NCBI GenBank assembly: GCA_009775365.1
Contig: VSPM01000020.1
Location: forward strand, 1 to 45,937
Length of the DNA stretch: 45,937 nt
Source: Muribaculaceae bacterium
GTDB lineage: Bacteria > Bacteroidota > Bacteroidia > Bacteroidales > Muribaculaceae
Reading direction: 5' to 3'
This document shows, piece by piece, positions 35,046 to 43,973 of this stretch. Each line of letters starts with the position of its first letter. Positions within the stretch are counted from its first letter, which is position 1. Below the pieces are notes generated by a model that did no database searches, had not been told where the DNA came from, and saw nothing but the letters and a program-made list of their open reading frames with translations. The position numbers were made by a program, and so were the translations under genes.

Positions 35046-35099
35046 AAAATGACGGGAAGAGCTCTAAACTAAAAGATTTAGAGTTCTTCCCGTCATTTT
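35046..35099. terminator. 23-bp-stem bidirectional terminator between rnz and the A2M gene
   Basis: Positions 35046-35068 pair with 35077-35099 over 23 base pairs with a single G-U wobble and an 8-nt loop. The outer four pairs are A-T, so the transcript ends in a U-run in either direction. It ends rnz transcripts (plus) and A2M transcripts (minus), the two genes being convergent. Confidence 0.9.
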
Positions 35100-35166
35100 C
35101 AACATATTGTGTCAATCAGCCGAAGCGCCAATGAAAGTCGCTATTGCTACCAATGTAATCTACTCG

Positions 35167-38100
35167 TTATTCAGCCACAGTGAAAGATTTTCCGGCAGAA
35201 TGAGCAGACTGCAGCGGCGAGTATTGGCTCTGCACACTTGCCACGCCCAAGGCATATACGCCGCTTCTGTCGGCATAACAGTCGTAGCTAATCACGTTCA
35301 CTCCTTTGGGCAAGAAACCGATAAAGAAAGATGTGCGAGTGTATCTCACTTCTCTGTAGACGCCAAGACCATCCTTCACGACATAACCCGACAACTGGTC
35401 TGACGGTTCAAGGCAGGCTGCCCGCTCATCAATTAGAGCCACATAATCCATATCCTTGTCGCAAGTGACAGTTAACGTGACCCTGACTTTGTCGCCGACT
35501 TTCACATCCTCTTCCGAAAGTATTTCGCCATTAGGTGTGTTGTTCACAACATAAAGTTTCTTCTCAATCTTCAGATTCATGCTTTGTGCGCTCTTCACAT
35601 CTTTGATGGGAGCCACATACTGGCTTACAACACCACCCCACACCGGGCCTGCGGAACTTTTCTCTACTTTCAGTTCTTTTCCGGATGCAGCGGCGGCATC
35701 GAGCGGCAATGTCACCAGTCCCTGAATATTCTCGCTGACAGGAACATCAATCACCTTTCCGCCCAGTGTGAACACCGGTGCAGCTGAAGATTCAGTCCAG
35801 TCGCTTCCACTTGAAAGAATTGCCTCAACAACTTCCACCGTATAGGGATTTGCGCCCCAGTCCTCAGTCTCTTTCTGGAGCACCAGCCATTGACGCAGAC
35901 CATCAACAGCCGGAGCTGAAGGCGATATTTCCGAATAAGCCTCAAGCGCCCGCGATGTGGTGATCAGTTTAGGCATTCCATCAAATCCGGAAGAAAGGTT
36001 GTCAAACCACCACCCCTTATCCTCGCTTTTGCTTGCGAACTGATTGAGCGATTCCAGAACTATGCCGGCATATCTCTCATAACCTTGAGTGCGTGCAAAA
36101 AGCACTGCGGCTGTAGCTTTATCATAAATTGAAAAGTGTTTCCAATCATCTGCAATCTGCTTCATGGCAGCATTTTTCAACTTGCGGAATCCCGAACCGC
36201 CGTCTCCCGCATTGAAAAAGCTCCTGGCATAAAGATATCGCAACATTCCCACAGTAGAGAATTGTCCTTTTGATTTCACAAAACTGTCATACAGTTCATG
36301 GTCACAATATTCAATACCTTTTCGCGCCATTTTGTCGCACTCGTCAGGCAGGCATCCGCCACGCTTCATCATTCCAAGATGAAGAATGACATTTTCTGTA
36401 ATGAATTCCGACGACCTCATCTCCGGACACCAGCTCCATCCTCCGTCGGAGTTCTGCAAGCCTTTCATATCGCCAACAAGTTTATCGATAACCACCTTCG
36501 CCTTATCTGCAAAAAGCAGTGAAGAAAGATTACACATTCTTGAAGTTTCGGCCGAAGCATTGTTTACCCACGGAGTATTGTTTAATGCCACAGTCTTCAA
36601 CTCTTCATCTTTTTCAAGATTTGATTTAAGAGCCGCGCTGTCGCCGGCCTCCACCTGAGCCAAAGCATGTTTGATTCCTCTCTTCACCGCAGGATATTTT
36701 TTAACAATATCCACAGCAGTAGAGTTAGCATAAAGCGATTTAACAACCGAAAGAATATTTACTGATTCCGGATTGAGTATCGACGGAAGAGCCAGGACGC
36801 ATTCCCACACAGGATTGTCGCAATATTTCAATGTAACATTAGCGTTCTCCTTCAACTTGGGAATTCTAATTGACGCGACACCATGCCCTTGACCCATATA
36901 AAACTGCAACGACTCCACAACCGGTGCAGACGATGGCAGAATAGGAATAACAACCTGCTCTCCATCAGAGAACCTGTCGCTATGTGCAACAACTCGCAAA
37001 CCTACTTCCGACATATCTGCAGGCACATCATAATCAATGCTGATAACGCACTGACCTGAAGGCGCAAGGTTTCCGCTTTCTATATTCCTGCTCGCAACCA
37101 CACGACCTGACGCCACATCAAACAATTGAATCTCCCCCGCCAGATTTGCCGCTGTGTCAGAATTATTAAACATGATTGCAGCTATCTGAGCCTTGTCGCC
37201 GGTGCGAAGGTAGCGTGGAGGATTACTTTTTACCATCACAGGCTTAGAGGCAACGGCATCTTTTATCAGACCGGCGGTAAGGAGGTCCTCAGTATAGCCG
37301 GCTATCTGGAACTGCCATGTTGTGTTGAAATCAGGTGTGTCAAACCCTACTGTCACAACTCCGTCACTGTCGGATTTGAGCATTGGCATAAAGAATGCGA
37401 GCGGCATATCTACAGGTCGCAACTTTTCTTGCTTCATGCCAGAGCCTCCCGCGTCGGCAGGCTCATGTGAGACAGAGCCATTCACAGCCACTTCCTCTTC
37501 AGCGGATTCTTCTTTAGCCATGGCATAATCATTAACCGCACCGGTCGCATACGCAGCTCCATCCTCCGCATAGACAACATTGGCGGAATCATAATCTACA
37601 TCAGCCATTGTCTGCTTGGCCGACATAGACCTCAACGTCATAGTTTCCTTCACCATTCTATAATTATGCATGCTTGCAAGGGGATAAGAATAGGTGTTCC
37701 AACCGGGAACGGCATAAGGAATCTCAACATATTTCAACTGTTTTGAGAATATTCCGCTTGTCTGGAGCATACCCACTCCGGAGGCAGACACCGACACTTT
37801 GTTGGTTCTGATTTCCGACGCTATATTAAAATTCCATCCGAACGGGGCCAAAGCATTGAGAGCCTTGTCGCTCATTACAGCAAAAGCCGACACATCATGA
37901 GCATTCTTGCCATCGACAGTGAAAGAGAATTTCCATTCCTCTCTATCGCCGGCAGAAATCTTGTCGCGGAAAGACGACGCTTTCACGGTCAGTTTCTTTT
38001 TAGAACTCGAAGGCACCACAGTGACAGTCTGAATCATCTGATTCAAATCATGCATACCACTCAAAGTAACCCACACTCTTTCTTTATCTGACGGGGCATT

Positions 38101-40980
38101 GACTTTCAATACACAATTAGAATCATCGGCCTTAATCCACTCACGTTTTAACTCGCCCTTGGTGTCGCTTACCACACAAAGAATCCAACTGCCGGCATAG
38201 CCGCTGCCGAACCTCACATCCACACTTTGCGAATCATCCTCAGCGACTATTTCGTGCTGCGGAATCCACAACGGCGTGGGGTATGGAGGTTTTCTATCAG
38301 AGTTTCTGAACACCACCAGTTCTGACTTAACCTTCGTGGTGTCGCCTACTATATTAAATGTCAAAGAATATCGCCCGGAAGGGAACCGTTCTGACGGCAG
38401 CACTAAAGCAGGGCTTTTAAATTCGCCGCCAAACACCTTCTCGCCGGTATCTGCATTTTTTATGTCGCAGACAACTTCCTGCACACTTGGAAGGCCAAGC
38501 ATGTCATAAACAGGCACATTCAGTTTCAACGAATCGCCATCTATGCAAACTTTATCAGGAATTGCCGGCGACACAGCAAGACCTTTCCCCAATGAGAATC
38601 TGAATTCGGATGAACTTTGCGTCTCGCCTGATAAGGAAGTGGCATCGACCGTGAGTGAATATACACCCTCAGCAAAATGTGTGCCCTTCAAATTCTCCGT
38701 CGGGAGCTCTATAATGAATTCACCTTTATCGTCGGCAGAGAGCTTTCCTCCATAAGAGGCATCAACGCTTCCCCATATCCAATTGCGCCACCATGGCACC
38801 CATTTCACCTCATAACTGATCTCTGACCCAGCAAGAGGCAAACCGGAATAGGTCTTTGCCACTCCTTTTATCTTCACTACATCGCCGGCTTCATAGTTCT
38901 GCGCGGAATCAGCACTCAATTCCACAAAGAATCCCGGAGTCTTATACTCCGCCACCTGCAGACTTCTCCAGCCGGAGAAGCGATTCTTGGCAGAATCGTA
39001 TGACGCACGAAGCTCGTATGTGCCCAACAGCCCGCTTTCAAGCAGTTTAAAAGAACCGTTACACCGGCCGGACTCATCAGTGGTCAAAGAAAGCGAATCA
39101 ACCTTATTTCCGTTGGCATCAAACAATGTCACATTCATCTTCTCATTCGCAAGCAAACTGTTTTCCGCCCCTTTCCGGGTCCATCCTACAGCCGCAAACT
39201 GCACTTTATCGCCGGGGCGATAGATTGAAAGGTCAGTCAGGATATTCGCCATCTTCACTGCCTCTTCTTTTCTGTCGTAAAAATTTATGCCCGCCCACTG
39301 TTGAGCCACATTTCCATTTTTACGTGCTACTATGTCATAATATCCCGCAGGCACGTCAAATGCCCCGCCCTTATCAGTGAAACCCTTTTTGATTATTTTT
39401 TTCCCATTGTCGGAAGAGCACACCACTTCAGCACCTGCCACAGGCATCTGTGTTCTCGCATCCACGACATAGACTCTGCCTGATTCTTTCACGCTTCTGT
39501 CGGATGTAGTGACAATAGCAATGCTTGAGACGCTAATCACATTTAACGACCATTGATTTACATTGTCGCGCCAGTTTGCGCTCAATTCCGGAGTGGCTGA
39601 AGGGACGGCCACATAATGCCCGGGGGCAAGAGGGGGAACTTCAAACTTCACTTTAGAAGAAAATGGCACACTTCCATCCGTTTTTACCGGAATTGAAACA
39701 ATTTTTTTCGAGTTTCCGGGGAAGTTTTTCACCGCAAATCTCCCTGTTCCCGTTTTCGTTTCAGGTATGCGATAAATAATCACATACGCTTCATTCATAT
39801 TTCTCAGTTCTGCAGAAGCCTCCACAGCAACATCCGGCAAAAATCTCTCAGGAATGGAGGCCGCCACATATTTTTTCTCTATCTGAGACAAATCGAACTT
39901 CACTGCCTCAGCAGATTCCGATTCGCTGAATCTGCTTAAATAGTCAGTCATCAGCGAATGAAGCATACGGCACTCCGGAGTGTCAATAAAATTCCAGTTG
40001 TTGCAAAGATTGAAATAATCCCTTAGCAGCCAGGCGTCGTCCTCCTCATGAATCAGTTTTTTCATCCACACATCCAGAAAAGATTTTTTCTCAGCATCCT
40101 GAAGAGCCGATGCCAATTGTGATATAGCGATTGTAAAAGCCGGGGAGTAAGCACCACCTTCATAATGCTTGAAATTATTCTCAAGCATCTCTTTTGATGC
40201 CGCCACACACATTTCGTAAGGAGTTGACAGCGCCACCTGCCTGTCTTTATAAAATGGTATGATTTCCTTCCGACTTCCATTGTCGAACGCACGCAACGTG
40301 GCTACCCCGTTATAGACTATGAAATCACCGATTGTCAGGCCACATTTCTCAGCCATTTCAGAATTGGTGATGACCGGTGATATATCTCTCAGGGGAGAGG
40401 CATAACCGGAAGCTGCACCCGACATGGATTTGTCTACTAATTCTAAAACCTTTTTAGCATACAACTCTCCGCTCCAGCTCATCGGGTCGTCGGGATAAGT
40501 GTCGAGCGGAAGATTACGCTTATTGAATATCCACCTGTCGGAATCATACAGCTGCCGGTAAAGATTCGCCTCCAGAAGCACAAACAACGATGAATATGGC
40601 TGCGGCATAACCTCAGCGGCAGAGTCGAGCATTTCCACATTCTTCAAAAAGCCAGACTGCGACACAAGATTTCCGGCCACAATCAACTGAATTGAATATT
40701 TAAGAGCCTCCACACCGTTTTTCTCGGCCAACGCTTTTTCAAACAATGGACGCGCATTCTTCTCCACCGTTTCGGGAAAAGCAAAATCAGGCATATCGCC
40801 CTTGCTGTCCACCTTGCCATTTTGCCCTGATAATAACGACATAACTGAAGATGAAATATTATTATTAACTGCTTTTGATTCTCCGCCTGCGGCAGCAGCC
40901 CCCGGCATTAAAAGCATCAAGGCCGCTATCATCGCAGCCTTGAAGTTGTTAGTCAGTATCTTATTTTTCATAAATATCAT
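35167..40980 (-). CDS. Alpha-2-macroglobulin-like periplasmic protein without thioester motif
   Basis: A 1,937-residue exported protein. A signal peptide (about residues 1-32, ending PGAAAAGG) has no lipobox, so the mature protein should be soluble or otherwise attached. MG2-like domain near 560-660 (IYRPGDKVQFAAVGW), then beta-sandwich domains, the A2M core near 1183-1240 (MPLAFFMPMLKSDSDGVVTVGFDTPDFNTTWQF split over that range), and an alpha-helical thioester-type domain near 1400-1690 (GGWSWCPEM). At the point where CxEQ normally stands the protein reads NPESVNILSVV, so the reactive thioester is missing. The start overlaps the upstream Spy-like stop by 4 bp (ATGA); a second ATG at 40971 is possible. 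Bacterial A2Ms are thought to trap proteases; without the thioester the mechanism must differ. Confidence 0.9.
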   Translation of the reverse strand: MIFMKNKILTNNFKAAMIAALMLLMPGAAAAGGESKAVNNNISSSVMSLLSGQNGKVDSKGDMPDFAFPETVEKNARPLFEKALAEKNGVEALKYSIQLIVAGNLVSQSGFLKNVEMLDSAAEVMPQPYSSLFVLLEANLYRQLYDSDRWIFNKRNLPLDTYPDDPMSWSGELYAKKVLELVDKSMSGAASGYASPLRDISPVITNSEMAEKCGLTIGDFIVYNGVATLRAFDNGSRKEIIPFYKDRQVALSTPYEMCVAASKEMLENNFKHYEGGAYSPAFTIAISQLASALQDAEKKSFLDVWMKKLIHEEDDAWLLRDYFNLCNNWNFIDTPECRMLHSLMTDYLSRFSESESAEAVKFDLSQIEKKYVAASIPERFLPDVAVEASAELRNMNEAYVIIYRIPETKTGTGRFAVKNFPGNSKKIVSIPVKTDGSVPFSSKVKFEVPPLAPGHYVAVPSATPELSANWRDNVNQWSLNVISVSSIAIVTTSDRSVKESGRVYVVDARTQMPVAGAEVVCSSDNGKKIIKKGFTDKGGAFDVPAGYYDIVARKNGNVAQQWAGINFYDRKEEAVKMANILTDLSIYRPGDKVQFAAVGWTRKGAENSLLANEKMNVTLFDANGNKVDSLSLTTDESGRCNGSFKLLESGLLGTYELRASYDSAKNRFSGWRSLQVAEYKTPGFFVELSADSAQNYEAGDVVKIKGVAKTYSGLPLAGSEISYEVKWVPWWRNWIWGSVDASYGGKLSADDKGEFIIELPTENLKGTHFAEGVYSLTVDATSLSGETQSSSEFRFSLGKGLAVSPAIPDKVCIDGDSLKLNVPVYDMLGLPSVQEVVCDIKNADTGEKVFGGEFKSPALVLPSERFPSGRYSLTFNIVGDTTKVKSELVVFRNSDRKPPYPTPLWIPQHEIVAEDDSQSVDVRFGSGYAGSWILCVVSDTKGELKREWIKADDSNCVLKVNAPSDKERVWVTLSGMHDLNQMIQTVTVVPSSSKKKLTVKASSFRDKISAGDREEWKFSFTVDGKNAHDVSAFAVMSDKALNALAPFGWNFNIASEIRTNKVSVSASGVGMLQTSGIFSKQLKYVEIPYAVPGWNTYSYPLASMHNYRMVKETMTLRSMSAKQTMADVDYDSANVVYAEDGAAYATGAVNDYAMAKEESAEEEVAVNGSVSHEPADAGGSGMKQEKLRPVDMPLAFFMPMLKSDSDGVVTVGFDTPDFNTTWQFQIAGYTEDLLTAGLIKDAVASKPVMVKSNPPRYLRTGDKAQIAAIMFNNSDTAANLAGEIQLFDVASGRVVASRNIESGNLAPSGQCVISIDYDVPADMSEVGLRVVAHSDRFSDGEQVVIPILPSSAPVVESLQFYMGQGHGVASIRIPKLKENANVTLKYCDNPVWECVLALPSILNPESVNILSVVKSLYANSTAVDIVKKYPAVKRGIKHALAQVEAGDSAALKSNLEKDEELKTVALNNTPWVNNASAETSRMCNLSSLLFADKAKVVIDKLVGDMKGLQNSDGGWSWCPEMRSSEFITENVILHLGMMKRGGCLPDECDKMARKGIEYCDHELYDSFVKSKGQFSTVGMLRYLYARSFFNAGDGGSGFRKLKNAAMKQIADDWKHFSIYDKATAAVLFARTQGYERYAGIVLESLNQFASKSEDKGWWFDNLSSGFDGMPKLITTSRALEAYSEISPSAPAVDGLRQWLVLQKETEDWGANPYTVEVVEAILSSGSDWTESSAAPVFTLGGKVIDVPVSENIQGLVTLPLDAAAASGKELKVEKSSAGPVWGGVVSQYVAPIKDVKSAQSMNLKIEKKLYVVNNTPNGEILSEEDVKVGDKVRVTLTVTCDKDMDYVALIDERAACLEPSDQLSGYVVKDGLGVYREVRYTRTSFFIGFLPKGVNVISYDCYADRSGVYALGVASVQSQYSPLQSAHSAGKSFTVAE

Positions 40981-41447
40981 CGTTTACCACCTTTTCCTTT
41001 TTTATTATGCCTCATTTCTTCCATTTTCTGCCGGAACTCATTTTCAGCCGATTTCATTTTGAAAATCTGTTTCTGCGAAAGAAATTCAGCAAACTTTTCG
41101 TCATATTCCTTCTCAATTGATGCCGCCTCGGCTTTTGCCTTGTTCATTGAGTCGGTCACTTTCTGATAATCCTCCTCAGTGGCATCCGGATTTTTTTTCA
41201 GTTTTTTCTTTAGAGAGCGGGCCTCCTTCATGCAGGCGAACCTCTTCTGGTTCATCTCGCCATATAGTTTGACAAAGCGATCCTGCTGATCCTCCTTTAA
41301 ATCCATCTCTTGTGCAAGGAACTTAATTTTAAATTCCTGCACTTCCCGGAAGATTTCTTCTTTACTCCTTTTTTCAGAATCCTGCGCCATGACGGTAGCA
41401 AATCCGGCCATTATTACCAGGATTAACAAGTAAAATTTTCTTATCAT
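40977..41447 (-). CDS. Spy/CpxP-like periplasmic helical protein, hypothetical
   Basis: A 156-residue protein with a signal peptide (MIRKFYLLILVIMAGFATVMAQ split at about residue 21) and a mature part that is almost all charged alpha helix, with a motif LTxxQ-like region DLKEDQQDRFVKLYGEM and a Lys-rich C-terminus (HNKKGKGGKR). Size, export and helical pattern resemble Spy/CpxP or LTXXQ-family periplasmic chaperones, though the match is by pattern only. Its stop overlaps the A2M start, and it follows the membrane protein gene by 36 bp, so it belongs to an envelope-stress-type operon. A coiled-coil protein of other function is possible. Confidence 0.7.
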   Translation of the reverse strand: MIRKFYLLILVIMAGFATVMAQDSEKRSKEEIFREVQEFKIKFLAQEMDLKEDQQDRFVKLYGEMNQKRFACMKEARSLKKKLKKNPDATEEDYQKVTDSMNKAKAEAASIEKEYDEKFAEFLSQKQIFKMKSAENEFRQKMEEMRHNKKGKGGKR

Positions 41448-41483
41448 ACTATGTGTGCTTTTCGATTATACTCAACAAGCCAT

Positions 41484-41951
41484 TCAGCCGTGGCTTGAAT
41501 CTTTAATGATTGCTGAAACTCTCATCGACTCATATTCAGGCGATAAGTTATAGCCGAAATCATCCTGAAAATCATCAAACGATTCATAACTCTCACTCAC
41601 TTCCTTTTCAAGTTCAAATTCAGACTCCGTCGGCCCGTAGACTATTGCTTCATAGCCATCGCTTTCCAGCAGCTGCACTATTGCCTCGGGTGGATTGTCA
41701 AGTGAAAGCCTGTCGGCGGTTGACACCGTATGAAACACTTTCATCATCATCCATATGCCGGCAAACATAGCAGCCAGATAGACATAAGGCTTCACCCGCT
41801 GCCATACCGACAACGGCGCAACGCGCTCAACCTCCGGATAATCAGGAAGTTTTGACATGATTGCAGAATTCAGATTGTCGAAATATCCATCCGGGACCCT
41901 GAATCCGGCATCTGTGCCATACTTTTCTTTTAATATATCTTCTTGTCGCAT
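41484..41951 (-). CDS. Single-pass membrane protein, possible anti-sigma factor
   Basis: The frame is open to 42044, but the ATG at 41951 (MRQEDILKEKYG) is preferred since upstream residues look non-coding, making 155 residues. The cytoplasmic N-terminus contains FRVPDGYFDNL, a pattern I know from small proteins next to Bacteroidetes ECF sigma genes. One membrane helix lies near 56-73 (YVYLAAMFAGIWMMMKVF), and the outer part is strongly acidic (ESESYESFDDFQDDF-like). The order sigma, this protein, Spy-like protein and the topology suggest an anti-sigma factor; the canonical ZAS zinc motif is not seen, so this remains inference. Confidence 0.65.
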   Translation of the reverse strand: MRQEDILKEKYGTDAGFRVPDGYFDNLNSAIMSKLPDYPEVERVAPLSVWQRVKPYVYLAAMFAGIWMMMKVFHTVSTADRLSLDNPPEAIVQLLESDGYEAIVYGPTESEFELEKEVSESYESFDDFQDDFGYNLSPEYESMRVSAIIKDSSHG

Positions 41952-42114
41952 GAGGTGACTATTTTTATTGTTTGACCTCAACATCACGCAGAAGTTTAAT
42001 TCAAAAAAATTTTTTGATTGCATGAACATTATCCGCTTCGACAATGTTTTAATAGCGTAAAGAAAATCGTTTCATGATGTTAGGTTAGTTTGAAATAGTA
42101 TTATGGAAAACACG

Positions 42115-42140
42115 AAATAGGCTGGAAAACCAGCCTATTT
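42115..42140. terminator. Hairpin between the sigma factor gene and the membrane protein gene
   Basis: AAATAGGCTGG (42115-42125) pairs perfectly with 42130-42140 around an AAAA tetraloop. On the reverse strand it is followed by CGTGTTTTCC; on the plus strand by TACTTTATTT. It lies within the 295-bp gap between the two minus-strand genes (41952-42246) and could end or attenuate sigma-gene transcripts. The rest of the gap is AT-rich with no gene. Confidence 0.7.
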
Positions 42141-42246
42141 TACTTTATTTACGCCGCAATTAGCGATTTTACTTGTGACCATCTAAATTTGATTTTATTC
42201 GTGCCTTGATTTATTGAGAAAAGCGGGGGCACCTAAAACTCCTGCC

Positions 42247-42801
42247 CTATGCAAGCAATGCCTCTGTCACCTTTTTCACTGCATGATGATAACTCGCCTT
42301 GAGCGCACCAACCGAAGTGCCGAGAATTTCCGACATATCCTCATATTTCATCTCATCATAATATCGCATGTTGAACACGAGACGCTGCTTTTCCGGCAAC
42401 TTTTCTATTGCCCTCAGAAGTTCTTTCTGAAGCTCATCGCCGTCAAAGAAACTGTCGGCCTCTATGTTGTTGAGCAAAAATGACTCATCGGCATCTTCAC
42501 TCAACTGCAATCGCTGCTTCTCCTTATTTATAAAATTGATTGATTCGTTCACGGCTATCTTAAAAAGCCATGTCGACAATTTAGCATCTCCTCTAAAATT
42601 GTGAAGATTGTTCCATGCTTTGAGAAACACATTCTGGACCAAATCGTTAGCATCGTCATGGCTAACCACCATTTTACGAATCTGCCAGTACACCGGCTGT
42701 GAATACATCTTCAGCAACAAATCGAAAGCACGGGAGGCCGTTGCCTTGTTTTGCAACTGCCTCACAAGTTCTTTTTCATCTATTGGCGCGGTATATGTCA
42801 T
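42247..42801 (-). CDS. ECF RNA polymerase sigma factor
   Basis: A 184-residue two-domain sigma-70 factor of the ECF group. Region 2 spans about residues 20-90 with SHDDANDLVQNVFLKAWNNL and the region 2.3/2.4 run LSTWLFKIAVNESINF. Region 4 spans about 125-180 with LPEKQRLVFNMRYYDEMKYEDMSEILG split over the helix-turn-helix, then SVGALKASYHHAVKKV recognising the -35 element. No extra C-terminal regulatory domain is present. It is the first gene of the envelope module on the minus strand. Its target promoters are not identifiable here, although the downstream genes are candidates. Confidence 0.94.
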   Translation of the reverse strand: MTYTAPIDEKELVRQLQNKATASRAFDLLLKMYSQPVYWQIRKMVVSHDDANDLVQNVFLKAWNNLHNFRGDAKLSTWLFKIAVNESINFINKEKQRLQLSEDADESFLLNNIEADSFFDGDELQKELLRAIEKLPEKQRLVFNMRYYDEMKYEDMSEILGTSVGALKASYHHAVKKVTEALLA

Positions 42802-43098
42802 TGTGGAACTATCTTTTTAAGTCGTAAAATTAGTAAACATTCCTTAAACAACCGACACGGCCCATATTTATATAACTTAATTTAACATATTAACCAAACA
42901 CAAGCAAAATATCGATATCGCTTCACAAATATAATCCGCCTCTGTTTTTTCACTTCATGCCCATTTCATCATGAAAGAACCTGAGTCATGCCTTACATCG
43001 TCAAACCATGCCACATCACATCATCTCTCAATATTTCTTTAACAAAATCATTCCTTATAATGTTATATATTATATATAACCCATTAAAACTGCAAGTT
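42802..43098. other. Divergent intergenic region, AT-rich
   Basis: This 297-bp gap separates the sigma gene (minus) from the barrel protein gene (plus). It must contain both promoters, but I see no exact TAnnTTTG with proper spacing for either. The only clear structure is the palindrome at 43062-43080. An open frame starting at 42988 extends the barrel protein upstream; I do not treat it as coding because the ATG at 43099 is followed directly by a signal peptide. Confidence 0.5.
43062..43080. promoter_or_regulatory. AT-rich perfect palindrome upstream of the barrel protein gene
   Basis: GTTATATAT-T-ATATATAAC is a perfect 9-bp inverted repeat around one base, ending 18 bp before the ATG at 43099. 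It could be an operator or a short leader hairpin; low-complexity AT sequence makes chance formation fairly likely. Confidence 0.4.
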
Positions 43099-43785
43099 AT
43101 GAAACATAAATACACAATTCTCTCGTTTCTTTCAACATTGTTGCTCATATTTTCATCGCAAAACATATCTGCGCAGTATTATGAGATTGCCAACCGGCTT
43201 CCGGGCCTTATTCGGCCGGCACTCTCAGGCTCGCTCAACTACAAAGGCTTTATTGAATCCGGCTATAGCAAGACGCTTGGCAACTATAATGCCGACTTCC
43301 TTGAAATCTCGACCTCGCAGGGTTTCACATATTCCAGCTGGTTCTATATGGGCTTAGGCATCGGAGTTGACGTGCTGTTCTCGCATAAAAACGACAACTG
43401 GGGCACCAACTGGCAATATGACGAACCCGGTTTCGACACACAGCATTCATCCACCACTACGGCTGCAATGCTGCCCCTGTTCACCGATTTCCGTTTTAAT
43501 ATAGGGGACACTTCAAGCGCATCGTTCTTTATCGATCTTAAAGTGGGATGCTCATTCCTGCTGAGCAAGAATTATATATCAATCGGCGACGGATATCTCA
43601 CAAACCAGCAATATTTTTATCTCAGGCCATCAATAGGAATCAGAATCCCTACAAATTCTCAGAATCCTCGACAGGCTGTAAACATCGGCATCAACTACAG
43701 GCTCTTGACTTCAAACTACTGGAATTCCCGGAGCCGCAATGTCACCCTCAACGGGCTCGGTGCATCGCTCTCTTACGAATGGTGA
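43099..43785 (+). CDS. Exported outer-membrane beta-barrel-like protein, hypothetical
   Basis: A 228-residue protein starting at the ATG followed by a signal peptide (MKHKYTILSFLSTLLLIFS..., cleavage expected after ISAQ at about residue 26). The mature part has alternating strands rich in Gly, Tyr, Phe and Asn, such as GSLNYKGFIESGYSK, SSWFYMGLGIGVDVLF and AVNIGINYRL, and ends LGASLSYEW with a terminal aromatic. This fits an outer-membrane barrel of 8-10 strands. It faces away from the ECF sigma gene and precedes the M6 protease gene by 188 bp. Specific function unknown. Confidence 0.75.
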   Translation: MKHKYTILSFLSTLLLIFSSQNISAQYYEIANRLPGLIRPALSGSLNYKGFIESGYSKTLGNYNADFLEISTSQGFTYSSWFYMGLGIGVDVLFSHKNDNWGTNWQYDEPGFDTQHSSTTTAAMLPLFTDFRFNIGDTSSASFFIDLKVGCSFLLSKNYISIGDGYLTNQQYFYLRPSIGIRIPTNSQNPRQAVNIGINYRLLTSNYWNSRSRNVTLNGLGASLSYEW

Positions 43786-43973
43786 TTCCAAACCACAAGA
43801 ATGAGACTCTTTCCACTTTATTTGCCATTAAAACACTTTTCTCACAGAATTCCATAAGCACAGACGCTGTCGATAATACTTCGGCAGCATCTTTTTTCGT
43901 GCTAAATATAATTTATATAGGGAAGTCTACGTTTATTCATAAGTACTATTCAGACTACCTTAAATTCCATCCA

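Noticed and set aside
41952..42044. A 31-codon N-terminal extension of the putative anti-sigma factor
   Set aside because: Composition looks non-coding, and MRQEDILKEKYG is the usual type of start for such proteins.
42988..43098. A 37-codon N-terminal extension of the barrel protein
   Set aside because: The signal peptide begins at the ATG at 43099; the extension would bury it and has no protein-like composition.
43548..43973. A 142-codon upstream extension of the M6 protease frame
   Set aside because: It overlaps the end of the barrel protein gene in another frame and the ATG at 43974 is followed directly by a signal peptide.
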